DNA of 34,711 bases from Acinetobacter brisouii (GTDB lineage: Bacteria > Pseudomonadota > Gammaproteobacteria > Pseudomonadales > Moraxellaceae): assembly GCF_008993995.1 (NCBI RefSeq), contig NZ_BKNN01000029.1, positions 1 to 34,711 on the forward strand, in the 5' to 3' direction. A program made the translations under genes and the position numbers. The notes beneath the pieces are model-generated. The model was given only the letters and a program-made list of their open reading frames with translations. It was not told the DNA's origin and ran no database searches. Shown here one piece after another: positions 1-8,531 of this stretch (positions are counted from its first letter, which is position 1; each line of letters opens with the position of its first letter).

Positions 1-180
1 TGGCGCAGCGTGAAGCATGAGGAAGTCTATTTGAAGGCTTACGATACAGTAAAACAAGCGAAACAATCCATTGCTGAGTATTTGGATTTTTATAACATGA
101 TACGTCCTCATTCAAGTTTGAATAAGGTAACACCGAATGAATTTTATGATCAACATTTACTAAAAGTAATGGCAGCATAA
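1..180 (+). CDS. IS3-family transposase (OrfB) C-terminal fragment
   Basis: The reading frame is open from the first base and ends in TAA at 178-180. It begins WRSVKHEEVYL and contains YNMIRPHSSLN and PNEFYDQHLL, the usual C-terminal end of the IS3-type DDE integrase, including the KHEE region that carries the catalytic glutamate. The 5' part lies outside the window, so intactness cannot be judged. It differs from the right copy by a V-to-A codon change near NKVTPNEF. It would have acted in transposition of the element. Confidence 0.85.
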   Translation, partial: WRSVKHEEVYLKAYDTVKQAKQSIAEYLDFYNMIRPHSSLNKVTPNEFYDQHLLKVMAA

Positions 181-245
181 TTTAAATATTTAGAGCGGAT
201 TTATCACTTATAAAACTGAATTGAGTGGTCTAATTAACGGAAACA
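1..245 (+). mobile_element. IS3-family insertion sequence, 3' end (left copy)
   Basis: This is the right-hand end of an IS3-family element whose 5' part lies before the window. It holds the last 59 codons of the transposase and about 65 bp of non-coding terminus. The same sequence, nearly identical, returns in reverse complement at 34100-34347, which fixes the element boundary. Both copies match out to about 245-250. I place the end at 245 because IS3 elements usually end in CA/TG and the right copy then begins TGGTTCCG; the outer edge is uncertain by a few bases. A target duplication cannot be tested because the other end is outside the window. Confidence 0.88.
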
Positions 246-252
246 CATTAAT

Positions 253-666
253 GTGATTGATCATCAACATCGACAAATTTTAGATTATATTAATGTTTTA
301 GAAAAGATCCGAGTCAATGGTCAGCACGATAAAATCAAAGATGTACTTGATGACTTAATCGACTATACTCAATCTCATTTCAGCTTTGAAGAAAATTTAC
401 TGCAACAAGTCTGTTATCAGTACTTACCTTCACACAAAGGCATACACGAATTATTTGTAAAACGATTACATGACTATCGGCAGCGCTTCAACAATGGAGA
501 GTCGATTGAAAATGATTTGTACCGTTTGTTATCCAAATGGTTAATTAATCATATCCAGCATGATGATCAGGACTATGTAAATTCAGTGCGTGATAATATG
601 TTGCAATATCTACATGCCCAAGAAAAGAAAAAAGGAAAAGGCTGGTTTGCACGGTTTTTTAGCTGA
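253..666 (+). CDS. Bacteriohemerythrin, N-terminus cut off by the IS
   Basis: Hemerythrin-like diiron protein, an oxygen-binding helical bundle in the cytoplasm. Counting from the GTG at 253, all seven family iron ligands can be matched: H6 (in IDHQH), H42 and E46 (HFSFE), H61 and H65 (HKGIH), H100 and D105. In family members the first ligand sits near residue 22, so about 16 N-terminal residues are missing. The frame upstream reads HINV, which fits the normal family sequence just before IDxQH, and then runs into the IS end and a TAA at 235-237. The IS therefore removed the native start. A short product from the GTG is possible, but no good ribosome site precedes it. The C-terminus is basic (EKKKGKGW). 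The identity is clear; whether it is expressed or functional is not known. Confidence 0.8.
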   Translation: MIDHQHRQILDYINVLEKIRVNGQHDKIKDVLDDLIDYTQSHFSFEENLLQQVCYQYLPSHKGIHELFVKRLHDYRQRFNNGESIENDLYRLLSKWLINHIQHDDQDYVNSVRDNMLQYLHAQEKKKGKGWFARFFS

Positions 667-724
667 TTTTTCCTGTGATGGCGATCAATCAATTTATATG
701 ATTCGTGCTTAATACCATTCAGAG

Positions 725-781
725 GCACAGCAAATTGTCATATTATGCCCCGCTTTGCAATTGACTTACAATTTGCTGTGC
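725..781. repeat. 14-bp inverted repeat, long hairpin
   Basis: The arms GCACAGCAAATTGT (725-738) and ACAATTTGCTGTGC (768-781) are perfectly complementary around a 29-base loop. It lies between the hemerythrin remnant and the AraC-MGMT gene. No T-run follows the right arm, so a classical intrinsic terminator is unlikely. It could be a REP-like element, an mRNA 3' stabiliser or an operator. Confidence 0.6.
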
Positions 782-867
782 TCCTTCTATAAGCGCAAGA
801 ATTGGATTTTACTGATAGACCTGATTTGCTAATCTAAAATGAAATCCAATATATTCTGTGTGCAATT

Positions 868-1716
868 ATGTCAGCATCTCTAAATTATTCTCGCATTGCA
901 AAAGCAATTGAATATATTCAGCATAATTTTCAACAACAACCCAATTTGGCGGAAATCGCAGCACATGTCCACCTTAGCCCAGCACATTTTCAGCGCTTAT
1001 TCACTGAATGGGTAGGAATTAGTCCCAAAAAATTCCTGCAATACACCACCATACAACATGCAAAATCCATTCTAAAGCACCCACCTAAGATCACTTTGTT
1101 AGATACGACATTCGATGCAGGATTGTCTAGCTCAAGTCGCTTACATGATTTATTTATACAAATAGAAGGAATGACTCCCGCTGAATATCGACATGGTGGA
1201 CAAGCCTTGCAAATTAATTACAGCTTTGCAGAAACGCTTTTTGGCAAAGTACTAATAGCATCAACATTAAAAGGAATTTGTTATTTGGCATTTATAGATA
1301 ATGAAGCAACTGCATTAATCTCATTGATAGAACAATTTCCCAAAGCCCAACTAACCGAATACAGTGATGTATTACAACAGCAGGCTTTACAGATTTTTCA
1401 GTTCAACCGTGATAATTTATCAAAAATAAAATTACATCTTAAAGCGACTGCTTTTCAGCTTAAGGTTTGGGAAAGTTTGCTTAAAATCCCGATGGGACAG
1501 CTCAGTGCCTATGGGGCAGTTGCCAGAGACATTGGTCAAAAAAATGCTGCTCGTGCAGTAGGAACTGCTATAGGTCATAATCCTGTGGCATTTTTGATTC
1601 CCTGCCATCGAGTGATTCAAGCCTCTGGAAATTTTGGTGGATATATGTGGGGAACAACCCGAAAAACAGCGATAATTGCGTGGGAAAGTGCCAAAGTCGA
1701 ACAACTGATTGATTAA
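868..1716 (+). CDS. AraC-type HTH fused to methylated-DNA-protein cysteine methyltransferase
   Basis: Repairs O6-alkylguanine by moving the alkyl group to its own cysteine, and probably also acts as a transcription regulator. Residues about 5-105 form an AraC-type double helix-turn-helix (NLAEIAAHVHLSPAHFQRLF, then the second HTH ending MTPAEYR). Residues about 120-282 are the MGMT part: an N-terminal ribonuclease-like region, then the wing with FQLKVWESLLKIPMGQLSAY and the active site PCHRV with Cys246. The N-terminal four-cysteine phosphotriester-sensing domain of classical Ada (about 354 aa) is absent, so the protein is Ada-like but cannot switch on by that route. It stands alone and is followed by a strong bidirectional terminator. 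The ATG at 868 begins the HTH directly. Confidence 0.9.
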   Translation: MSASLNYSRIAKAIEYIQHNFQQQPNLAEIAAHVHLSPAHFQRLFTEWVGISPKKFLQYTTIQHAKSILKHPPKITLLDTTFDAGLSSSSRLHDLFIQIEGMTPAEYRHGGQALQINYSFAETLFGKVLIASTLKGICYLAFIDNEATALISLIEQFPKAQLTEYSDVLQQQALQIFQFNRDNLSKIKLHLKATAFQLKVWESLLKIPMGQLSAYGAVARDIGQKNAARAVGTAIGHNPVAFLIPCHRVIQASGNFGGYMWGTTRKTAIIAWESAKVEQLID

Positions 1717-1734
1717 TATTATATTTTTATGCTT

Positions 1735-1765
1735 AAAAAAAAGATGCCATCAGGCATCTTTTTTT
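1735..1765. terminator. Bidirectional intrinsic terminator
   Basis: An A-run, the stem AAGATGCC / GGCATCTT with loop ATCA, then a T-run. It works on both strands and separates the convergent AraC-MGMT gene and lpxA. Confidence 0.93.
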
Positions 1766-1779
1766 ACACAATATTTTGC

Positions 1780-2568
1780 TTAACGCAAAATACCGCGCTC
1801 AGACTGTTCTAAAGAATCAATCAACAACTGAACTTCAGCAACTTCTGGCAAAATTTCTGCACGAATACGCTCAATGGCTTCAACTGTTGTCAAACTTTCT
1901 TTATAAATAAGCTTGAATGCTTCACGTAAGCCTTGAATCACTTGTTTTGACCAACCTTTACGACGCATTCCTTCAATATTCAGACCAAAAGCATGTGCGG
2001 GGTTTCCTGAAGCCATCACATAAGCAGGCACATCTTTAACAATCAAAGATGCTGCACCAATCATGCTGTAAGAATCAATCTTACAGAATTGATGAATTCC
2101 AGAGTTACCACCAACCACAACATAACTTCCAACATGAACGTGACCTGCCACGCCCACATTATTGGCAAAAATATTGTGATCACCAATCTGACAATCATGC
2201 GCAATATGTGTATTGACCATCAACAGGTTATGACTACCGATTTTGGTCAAACTATGGTCTTGCACCGTACCACGATGCAGACTGCAATGCTCACGAATCA
2301 CATTATGATCACCAATTTCTAACCACGTTTCCTCGCCCTTATATTTCAGGTCTTGGCAGACCTCACCAATGCTTGCAAACTGGAAGATCTCATTGTGTTC
2401 ACCAATACGAGTATATCCGCCAATCACGACATGTGAATGAAGCTTAGTCCCTGCACCAATAGTGACTTGTGGACCAATCACACAGTAAGGACCAATTACA
2501 ACATCAGGTGCAATTACTGCAGATGAATCAATAATAGCGGTTGGGTGGATATATTCTTTATTGCTCAT
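1780..2568 (-). CDS. lpxA: UDP-N-acetylglucosamine acyltransferase
   Basis: First step of lipid A synthesis in the cytoplasm: transfers a 3-hydroxyacyl chain from acyl carrier protein to the 3-OH of UDP-GlcNAc. At 262 aa it is the standard length. The N-terminal two thirds are hexapeptide repeats forming a left-handed beta helix (for example IAPDVVIGPYCVIG and VTIGAGTKLHSHVVIGG). The catalytic His is H124 in the HIAHD motif. The C-terminus is the helical trimer domain. It is the last gene of the envelope block, 7 bp after fabZ; lpxB, which follows lpxA in Escherichia coli, is not here. The shared bidirectional terminator lies just downstream. Confidence 0.97.
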   Translation of the reverse strand: MSNKEYIHPTAIIDSSAVIAPDVVIGPYCVIGPQVTIGAGTKLHSHVVIGGYTRIGEHNEIFQFASIGEVCQDLKYKGEETWLEIGDHNVIREHCSLHRGTVQDHSLTKIGSHNLLMVNTHIAHDCQIGDHNIFANNVGVAGHVHVGSYVVVGGNSGIHQFCKIDSYSMIGAASLIVKDVPAYVMASGNPAHAFGLNIEGMRRKGWSKQVIQGLREAFKLIYKESLTTVEAIERIRAEILPEVAEVQLLIDSLEQSERGILR

Positions 2569-2575
2569 GCCTGCT

Positions 2576-3058
2576 CTAGATTCTTTGATGAGAGATAATA
2601 ATTTCAGCAGTCGTTGCTACAATGCCATCTACGCTTGCAGTACAGTTGTACTTATAAATACCGCGTTTTTGCATGACAAGCTCAGATTTCAATACCAACT
2701 GATCGCCTGCAACAACTTGCTTCTTGAAGCGAATTTTCTCTGCACCTGCAAAAAGGAACAAAGAACCTGGTTGTGGTTTTTCGCCATTCATCACGAAACC
2801 CAACACGCCAGAAACTTGTGCCAATGCCTCAACGATTAAGACACCTGGCATAATTGGATATTCTGGGAAATGCCCCTGAAGAAACTCTTCATTAATCGAC
2901 ACATTTTTATAACCAACGATGCTGTTTTCGGTGATTTCTGTCACACGGTCAACCAATAAAAATGGGTAACGATGTGGCAAATATTCACGAATTTGCTGAA
3001 TATTCATTGGTAATTCTGGTTTATACAAATCTTGCTTTTGTGACTCTGTCATATTCAT
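2576..3058 (-). CDS. fabZ: 3-hydroxyacyl-[acyl-carrier-protein] dehydratase
   Basis: Dehydrates 3-hydroxyacyl-ACP in fatty acid elongation. It therefore competes with LpxA and LpxD for the same hydroxyacyl-ACP pool, which explains its position between their genes. Length is 160 aa, a hot-dog fold. The conserved [11 protein letters not shown] segment is near residue 29, and the active site includes H63 ([11 protein letters not shown]) and E77 (VEALAQ). The start ATG overlaps the lpxD stop as ATGA, which indicates translational coupling. A second ATG two codons in is an alternative start. Confidence 0.97.
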   Translation of the reverse strand: MNMTESQKQDLYKPELPMNIQQIREYLPHRYPFLLVDRVTEITENSIVGYKNVSINEEFLQGHFPEYPIMPGVLIVEALAQVSGVLGFVMNGEKPQPGSLFLFAGAEKIRFKKQVVAGDQLVLKSELVMQKRGIYKYNCTASVDGIVATTAEIIISHQRI

Positions 3059-4125
3059 TTACGCATATTAAAAGTTGATTCAAGTGACTCAATACGAGTT
3101 TGTATATGATCAAGTTGTTTGACAATTTGGGTCAATGGCACATCTGCTAATTGTCTGAGGCGAACAACTGTACGACGCCAGTGTTTCGTTTCAAATAAAC
3201 CAATTCCTGAAGAATATGAGCCAGCCTCAAAAATACTTTTCGTGACCATTGACATTGCTGTTAATGTCACATTATCAGCAATTTTCAAGTGTCCAGCCAC
3301 CCCACAAGCGCCAGCAAGTATACAGTTTTTGCCAATCGTTGTGCTACCCGCAATGCCTGTTTTTGCAGCAATCGCAGTATTTTCACCAACATGCACATTG
3401 TGGGCGATTTGCACAAGGTTATCTACAATGACCCCATCTTCCAAAATTGTGTCATCTAATGCACCACGGTCAATACTACAATTTGAACCAATCCGCACAT
3501 TATTGCCAATTTTGACCGAACCGAGCTGAGCAATACGATGCCATTTACCTTGATAAGGTGCAAAGCCGAAACCTTCACTACCAATCACCGTATTGGCATG
3601 AACACGCACGTTATGACCGAGTTTTGCAAAACCTGTAATGGTCACATGGGAGTCGATAAAACATTTTTTACCAATTTCCACACCATCATCAATTTTGGCA
3701 TGTGACTCAATAAAAGTATCATCGCCGATTACACAGTCTTCACCAATCACAACATAGTGACCAATATAAGCCGTATCAGAAATGATCGCTGAAGGGTGGA
3801 TTTGAGCAGTACTTTCAATACCGACATCTGTTTTTTTAATTTCAAACACATGAGTCAGAATTGCGAAAGCAAGGTACGGATTCTCAACAATAATCAAATT
3901 TTGATGATTCGTGAGTTTTTCTTGTAATTCACGTGTTGCTATCAGAATGGCAGCCTGAGATACGACTGCTTGTTCTAGATATTTCTCTCCATTCACGAAA
4001 GAAATATGCTGTGATGTTGCTTGCTCTAAACTAGACAAACCTGAAACTTTCGTTTCAGGCTGCCCAATCCATTCACCATGAACTAAAGATGCAAGATCTT
4101 TAAGTGTATATGAACGCTGAATCAT
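3055..4125 (-). CDS. lpxD: UDP-3-O-(3-hydroxyacyl)glucosamine N-acyltransferase
   Basis: Third step of lipid A synthesis: adds the N-linked 3-hydroxyacyl chain. Length is 356 aa (E. coli 341). There is an N-terminal uridine-binding domain (to about residue 100), then about ten hexapeptide repeats of a left-handed beta helix, with catalytic H242 in [12 protein letters not shown], then a helical tail. The gene starts 3 bp after the skp stop without its own clear ribosome site, so it is probably coupled to skp. It overlaps fabZ by four bases. Confidence 0.97.
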   Translation of the reverse strand: MIQRSYTLKDLASLVHGEWIGQPETKVSGLSSLEQATSQHISFVNGEKYLEQAVVSQAAILIATRELQEKLTNHQNLIIVENPYLAFAILTHVFEIKKTDVGIESTAQIHPSAIISDTAYIGHYVVIGEDCVIGDDTFIESHAKIDDGVEIGKKCFIDSHVTITGFAKLGHNVRVHANTVIGSEGFGFAPYQGKWHRIAQLGSVKIGNNVRIGSNCSIDRGALDDTILEDGVIVDNLVQIAHNVHVGENTAIAAKTGIAGSTTIGKNCILAGACGVAGHLKIADNVTLTAMSMVTKSIFEAGSYSSGIGLFETKHWRRTVVRLRQLADVPLTQIVKQLDHIQTRIESLESTFNMRK

Positions 4126-4128
4126 TGA

Positions 4129-4617
4129 TTATTTCATCGCATTAACCTTTTGAATCATTTTATCAGTTAAGTCGTTCTTTGCGTCATAGGCAAGTGCTGA
4201 GTCTTTATTCAAAACAAAGTCTAAATTGTTTTCTTTACGCAATTGTTCAGCAGCTTGTTGAACACGAGTGGTAAATGTTTGACCTGTTGCTTGAGACGTT
4301 GACTGTAGACGTTGCTGAATATTTTGCTCTAAAGAATTAATTTCTTTTACTTTCGCTTCGTACTGAGTTTTCAACTGTTGTACTTCAGCAGGTTTAGCCG
4401 TTGCTGCTTTGTTTTGTAAGTCTTGAATATCTTTATTCAATTGCTCAACTCGTGCAGCCGAAGGTTTCACCGCTTGCTGCAAGCTATCATTCTGCTGTTT
4501 CAAATATGTACTATTTTCTACAACGCGTTGCATATCAACCACTGCAAAACCTGCTGCATGTGCCATATTTGTAAAACCGAAACCCGCCATAACCAATGCT
4601 AGTGCTAACTTTTTCAT
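4129..4617 (-). CDS. skp: Periplasmic chaperone Skp/OmpH
   Basis: Holds unfolded outer-membrane proteins in the periplasm on their way to BamA. The 162-aa sequence starts with a signal peptide (basic MKK, a hydrophobic stretch, cleavage expected after AHA near residue 21). The rest is a long coiled-coil region rich in Q, K and E (residues about 40-110), matching the Skp tentacle arms. A good ribosome site (AAGGA) lies 7 bp before the ATG. The gene lies between bamA and lpxD, as in E. coli. Confidence 0.94.
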   Translation of the reverse strand: MKKLALALVMAGFGFTNMAHAAGFAVVDMQRVVENSTYLKQQNDSLQQAVKPSAARVEQLNKDIQDLQNKAATAKPAEVQQLKTQYEAKVKEINSLEQNIQQRLQSTSQATGQTFTTRVQQAAEQLRKENNLDFVLNKDSALAYDAKNDLTDKMIQKVNAMK

Positions 4618-4664
4618 TTATATATCCTTAATCATGTATCTATATGATGTATACGAGGTCAAAC

Positions 4665-7136
4665 TTAGAAAGTTCGACCAATCTGGAATTGAACTGCTTG
4701 AGTTTGGTCATCATCTTTCTTATTCAGCGGGAATGCATAACTAATTGAAAGTGGACCAATCATGGTATTCCATGTCAAACCGAAACCAACACTATAACGC
4801 AAGTTACCAAAATCTAGACCGTAGTTATCTTTACAGTATTGCTTACCATTAACCTTTGTTGTGCCTTCATAGAAATCACTGATATTACATTCCGTATCAA
4901 AGACATTACCACCTTCAGCAAACAAGACAGGTCGAACATTACGTGCCCAGTCTCCTTTCGATGGTACAGGCAGGATCAGCTCTGCACCAAACTGCACGAG
5001 TGCATTACCACCTGTAGAGTCCTTACTCGTGTCTGTTGTTCCTGTTCCACTATAATAGGCACCAGGATAAGTAGGGCCTAAAGTATTATCTTCATAACCA
5101 CGTACTGATCCCCAACCACCTGCATAGTAATTTTTCCAGAATGGTAAGTCATGACCATAACCTAGCTTACCATAGCTATGAATCCCCCAACCTTTCTCGC
5201 CAATTGGGAAGAATGCTTGTGCGCTATAAGTCAGTTTCTGGTATTCAGCATCACTACCCGGTAGAGCCACTTCCAAGTTCAAGCTATGCAATTGACCTGA
5301 AGTTGGTAACATTGGACGGTTTAATGTATTAAATGACCAACCCAAATTCACTAAATAGTTAAGATAAGATCCTTCAAACTCACTCTTATAATCAATATGA
5401 TTCCCCCCTTCCGAATCAGTCCAAGGGGAGCTCAATTTTGTAACATTTTTAACTGAACCGCCATGGCTAGTTAGATAGTCGCCAAATGCTACAGAGCCGT
5501 AAACATCTGTTGAAATATCTGTATTTTCAATTCCTAATGAACCACTTACACTTTGATTCTCATCAATTGGATAAGATAGGCTCGCATTTGCACCCAAGGT
5601 TTTTGAGTAGTAATCACTGACATGATAGTCTTGATATGGTTTTGTTTCTTTATAATAAACATTATAACCCGCACTAATTCCATCAATAGTGAAATACGGG
5701 TCAGTGACTGCTAAATTATAATAGGTTGAATATTGTGACTTGGTAAAATCAAAACCAACACTCTTACCCGTCCCTAAAAAGTTTGATTGACTAATACCTG
5801 CCTGATAAGTAATACCGCCACTTTGCGAATAACCTAACGCTAAAGTACTAGTCCCCGAATGTTGCTCTTCAACATTGACATCTAAATCAATTTGATCTGG
5901 AACATTTGGAATACGAACGGGTTTAACATCCACTGTTTTAAAATAACCTGTACGTTCTAGACGCACTTTGGACAAATTAATTTTTTCATTACTTGCCAAA
6001 GCGCCTTCCATTTGGCGCATTTCACGACGCAATACCTGATCTTCAGTTTTAGTATTACCCGTAAAGTTTATACGACGTACAGTTACTTGCTGACCTGGAT
6101 TGATGTAATAATTTAGGTCAACGATCTTCTTATCATTATCAATCTGTGGGACGACATTCACTTCAGCAAAGTAATAGCCCGCATTGCCATATTTGCGTAG
6201 CAACATATTTTTAACGGCATCTACTTTTGCTTGAGAATAGCTATCGCCATCTTTATAAATTTGCAGGGTTTTTAATTCTTCAGGCTTAAATAAAGTATCA
6301 CCTAAGAATTTGGTTTCGCCGACTTTGAACTGCTGACCTTCAGTAATTGAAACTTCAACGAAAATATTTTTCTTGTCATCACTAATATTCAGATTGGATG
6401 AGTTGACCGCAAAGTTAACATAACCCGCATTCATATAAAGTGCACGTAGAGCTTCTAAGCTGGCAGCCATGCGCTCTTTGGCATAACGATCGTTTCGAGT
6501 AACAATGGATGACCAACTACTTTCTTTTAATGCAAATGCCTGTTTAATTTCATCATCGCTAAAAACTGTATTGCCAATGACACTAATATTAACAACTTTT
6601 GCGGCTTTACCTTCATTAAAGTTAATCGTTAGATCAACACGGTTATTTGGACGTGGCGTTGTTTCAACTTTAATATCAGCATTATAACGACCTTGCTGAT
6701 TGTACTGTTGCTCTAGTTCGGTTTCTAGGTTCTGTAAAGTTGACTTTTTCAGAACCTCACCTTCAGCAACACCCATTTTCTTTAAGCCATCTTGCAATGC
6801 TTCTTTAGGAATAAGTTTATTGCCTTTAAATTCAACCTTAGAAATGATTGGGCGCTCAACAACATTAAACACCAAGGTATTTCCTTGTTGGGTCGCTTTA
6901 ATATCATCAAATAAACCTGAATCATATAAAGTATGGATTGCATTATTCAGCATCGCGTCATTAACACGATCACCGCTTTTTATTGGCAACATACTATAGA
7001 CATTGGCAGGAGTTAAGCGAACTAAGCCTTCGATTTTGACATCTTGAGCAATAAATTCATCCGCAGCATAAACTTGTTGTACCGCTGCCATTGCACTAAC
7101 CAGTGCCAAAGGCATTAAAAAATGTGTGTGACGCAT
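4665..7136 (-). CDS. bamA: Outer-membrane protein assembly factor BamA
   Basis: Core of the BAM complex that folds beta-barrel proteins into the outer membrane. Length is 823 aa (E. coli 810). The signal peptide ends near residue 24 (VYA / ADEF). Five POTRA domains span about residues 25-420, beginning FIAQDVKIEGLVRLTPANVYSML. The Omp85 barrel follows, with the conserved GWGSVRGYE segment near residue 680 (the VRGY/F motif of loop 6) and the C-terminal phenylalanine (IGRTF) that barrel proteins need. The gene lies 39 bp after rseP with an AGG ribosome site. It is expected to be essential. Confidence 0.98.
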   Translation of the reverse strand: MRHTHFLMPLALVSAMAAVQQVYAADEFIAQDVKIEGLVRLTPANVYSMLPIKSGDRVNDAMLNNAIHTLYDSGLFDDIKATQQGNTLVFNVVERPIISKVEFKGNKLIPKEALQDGLKKMGVAEGEVLKKSTLQNLETELEQQYNQQGRYNADIKVETTPRPNNRVDLTINFNEGKAAKVVNISVIGNTVFSDDEIKQAFALKESSWSSIVTRNDRYAKERMAASLEALRALYMNAGYVNFAVNSSNLNISDDKKNIFVEVSITEGQQFKVGETKFLGDTLFKPEELKTLQIYKDGDSYSQAKVDAVKNMLLRKYGNAGYYFAEVNVVPQIDNDKKIVDLNYYINPGQQVTVRRINFTGNTKTEDQVLRREMRQMEGALASNEKINLSKVRLERTGYFKTVDVKPVRIPNVPDQIDLDVNVEEQHSGTSTLALGYSQSGGITYQAGISQSNFLGTGKSVGFDFTKSQYSTYYNLAVTDPYFTIDGISAGYNVYYKETKPYQDYHVSDYYSKTLGANASLSYPIDENQSVSGSLGIENTDISTDVYGSVAFGDYLTSHGGSVKNVTKLSSPWTDSEGGNHIDYKSEFEGSYLNYLVNLGWSFNTLNRPMLPTSGQLHSLNLEVALPGSDAEYQKLTYSAQAFFPIGEKGWGIHSYGKLGYGHDLPFWKNYYAGGWGSVRGYEDNTLGPTYPGAYYSGTGTTDTSKDSTGGNALVQFGAELILPVPSKGDWARNVRPVLFAEGGNVFDTECNISDFYEGTTKVNGKQYCKDNYGLDFGNLRYSVGFGLTWNTMIGPLSISYAFPLNKKDDDQTQAVQFQIGRTF

Positions 7137-7175
7137 GCCTATTTTTCCGCTAAGTTGAATATTCCATCAATTCTG

Positions 7176-8531
7176 TTATAAACGCATAAAATCATTAAAT
7201 AAAGCAAGGATCATCATACTCCCCAGCAATACCATCCCGATTTTAAAACCAATCATTTGTATTTGTTCAGAAACAGGTTTACCTCGAATTGCTTCAATAA
7301 AGTAATAAACTAAATGCCCACCATCAAGCATTGGGATGGGTAACAAGTTTAAAATACCCAAGCTGACACTCATTAATGCCATAAATGAAATAAAGGTTTG
7401 CCACCCCATTTCGGCACTTTGCCCAGCAACTTTTGCAATCGTGATTGGACCTGATAAATTTTCCAACCCAATTAAACCACGAACCATTTTGGTCATTGAG
7501 TTTAAAATCATACTGGAAATTTCACCTGTCTTTTGTACCGCTTTTCCAAACGCTTGTACAGGCGTATATTGAATTGTTTGCTTATATTGATCAGGAACAT
7601 GGACTTGTTTGGACTGAGTTTGAACTCCCAACATTCCTGTCATATTCCCCATATTGTCACGCTTACCTTGAGGCATAACCTGCAAGTGCACAATCTTGTT
7701 TAAGCGCTCAACATCAATTTTGAGTAATTTCTCTGGAGACTTCTGAACAATATCAACAACATCAAACCAGTCAGGAGTTTTAACACCATTGATTGCTATA
7801 ATTCTGTCACCTTTTTGTAGTCCTTGACGAATTGCTGCACCATCGGGCACAAGTTGATCAATCACAGGGTCGATTTTTGGGCGATAAGGCAAGAAACCCA
7901 ATGTATCTAAAGCAGACTGACTTTGATCTTTTAAAAAATGTTGGATCGGTAAATTAAAATTTTTAAGTTGTCCTTGATGCTCTGCTTGAACCTGAATTTG
8001 CCCAGTTTCCCCAGCACGATCCACTAAAGCAAAGTTTAAGGTTTCCCAACTTGGCGTGCTTTTTCCATCAATAGCAACAACTTTATCGCCAGTTTGCAAT
8101 CCAGCAACCGCAGCTGGTGTATTTGGCATAACTTTACCAATACGTGTATTGAGTTGCTCTTGTTTAGGTAAAAATAGAATCCAAAATAATAAAATAGCAA
8201 AAATCAAATTGATTAATGGGCCAGCAGCAACAATCGCAATACGTTTCCAAGGGGCTTGACGATTAAAGGCATAAGGAAGATCTTCTCCTTTTACATCACC
8301 TTCACGTTCATCTAGCATTTTGACATAACCACCTAAGGGCAAAGCCGATAAACGATATTGAATCCCTGACTTTTTAGACGTCCAATTAAATACTGTTGGT
8401 CCAAAGCCAATTGAGTAAATTAAAACTTTAACACCAAGTTTACGTGCAACCCAATAGTGACCAAATTCATGAATGGCAATGAGTGGCCCAAGCAATAAAA
8501 CTGCTGCAACCACCATAAATAAAATACTCAT
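7176..8531 (-). CDS. rseP: Site-2 intramembrane metalloprotease RseP
   Basis: Cuts transmembrane segments of regulators such as an anti-sigma factor (RseA in E. coli) in the inner membrane, as part of envelope-stress signalling. Length is 451 aa. The zinc motif HEFGH (H21, E22, H25) lies in the first membrane segment. Two PDZ domains lie in the periplasmic part (about 110-190 and 205-290), and the second metal-site motif is LDG with D403 in NLLPIPMLDGGH. The start codon overlaps the dxr stop as TAATG, so the two are coupled. It is followed by bamA, whose product feeds the same stress pathway. Confidence 0.97.
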   Translation of the reverse strand: MSILFMVVAAVLLLGPLIAIHEFGHYWVARKLGVKVLIYSIGFGPTVFNWTSKKSGIQYRLSALPLGGYVKMLDEREGDVKGEDLPYAFNRQAPWKRIAIVAAGPLINLIFAILLFWILFLPKQEQLNTRIGKVMPNTPAAVAGLQTGDKVVAIDGKSTPSWETLNFALVDRAGETGQIQVQAEHQGQLKNFNLPIQHFLKDQSQSALDTLGFLPYRPKIDPVIDQLVPDGAAIRQGLQKGDRIIAINGVKTPDWFDVVDIVQKSPEKLLKIDVERLNKIVHLQVMPQGKRDNMGNMTGMLGVQTQSKQVHVPDQYKQTIQYTPVQAFGKAVQKTGEISSMILNSMTKMVRGLIGLENLSGPITIAKVAGQSAEMGWQTFISFMALMSVSLGILNLLPIPMLDGGHLVYYFIEAIRGKPVSEQIQMIGFKIGMVLLGSMMILALFNDFMRL

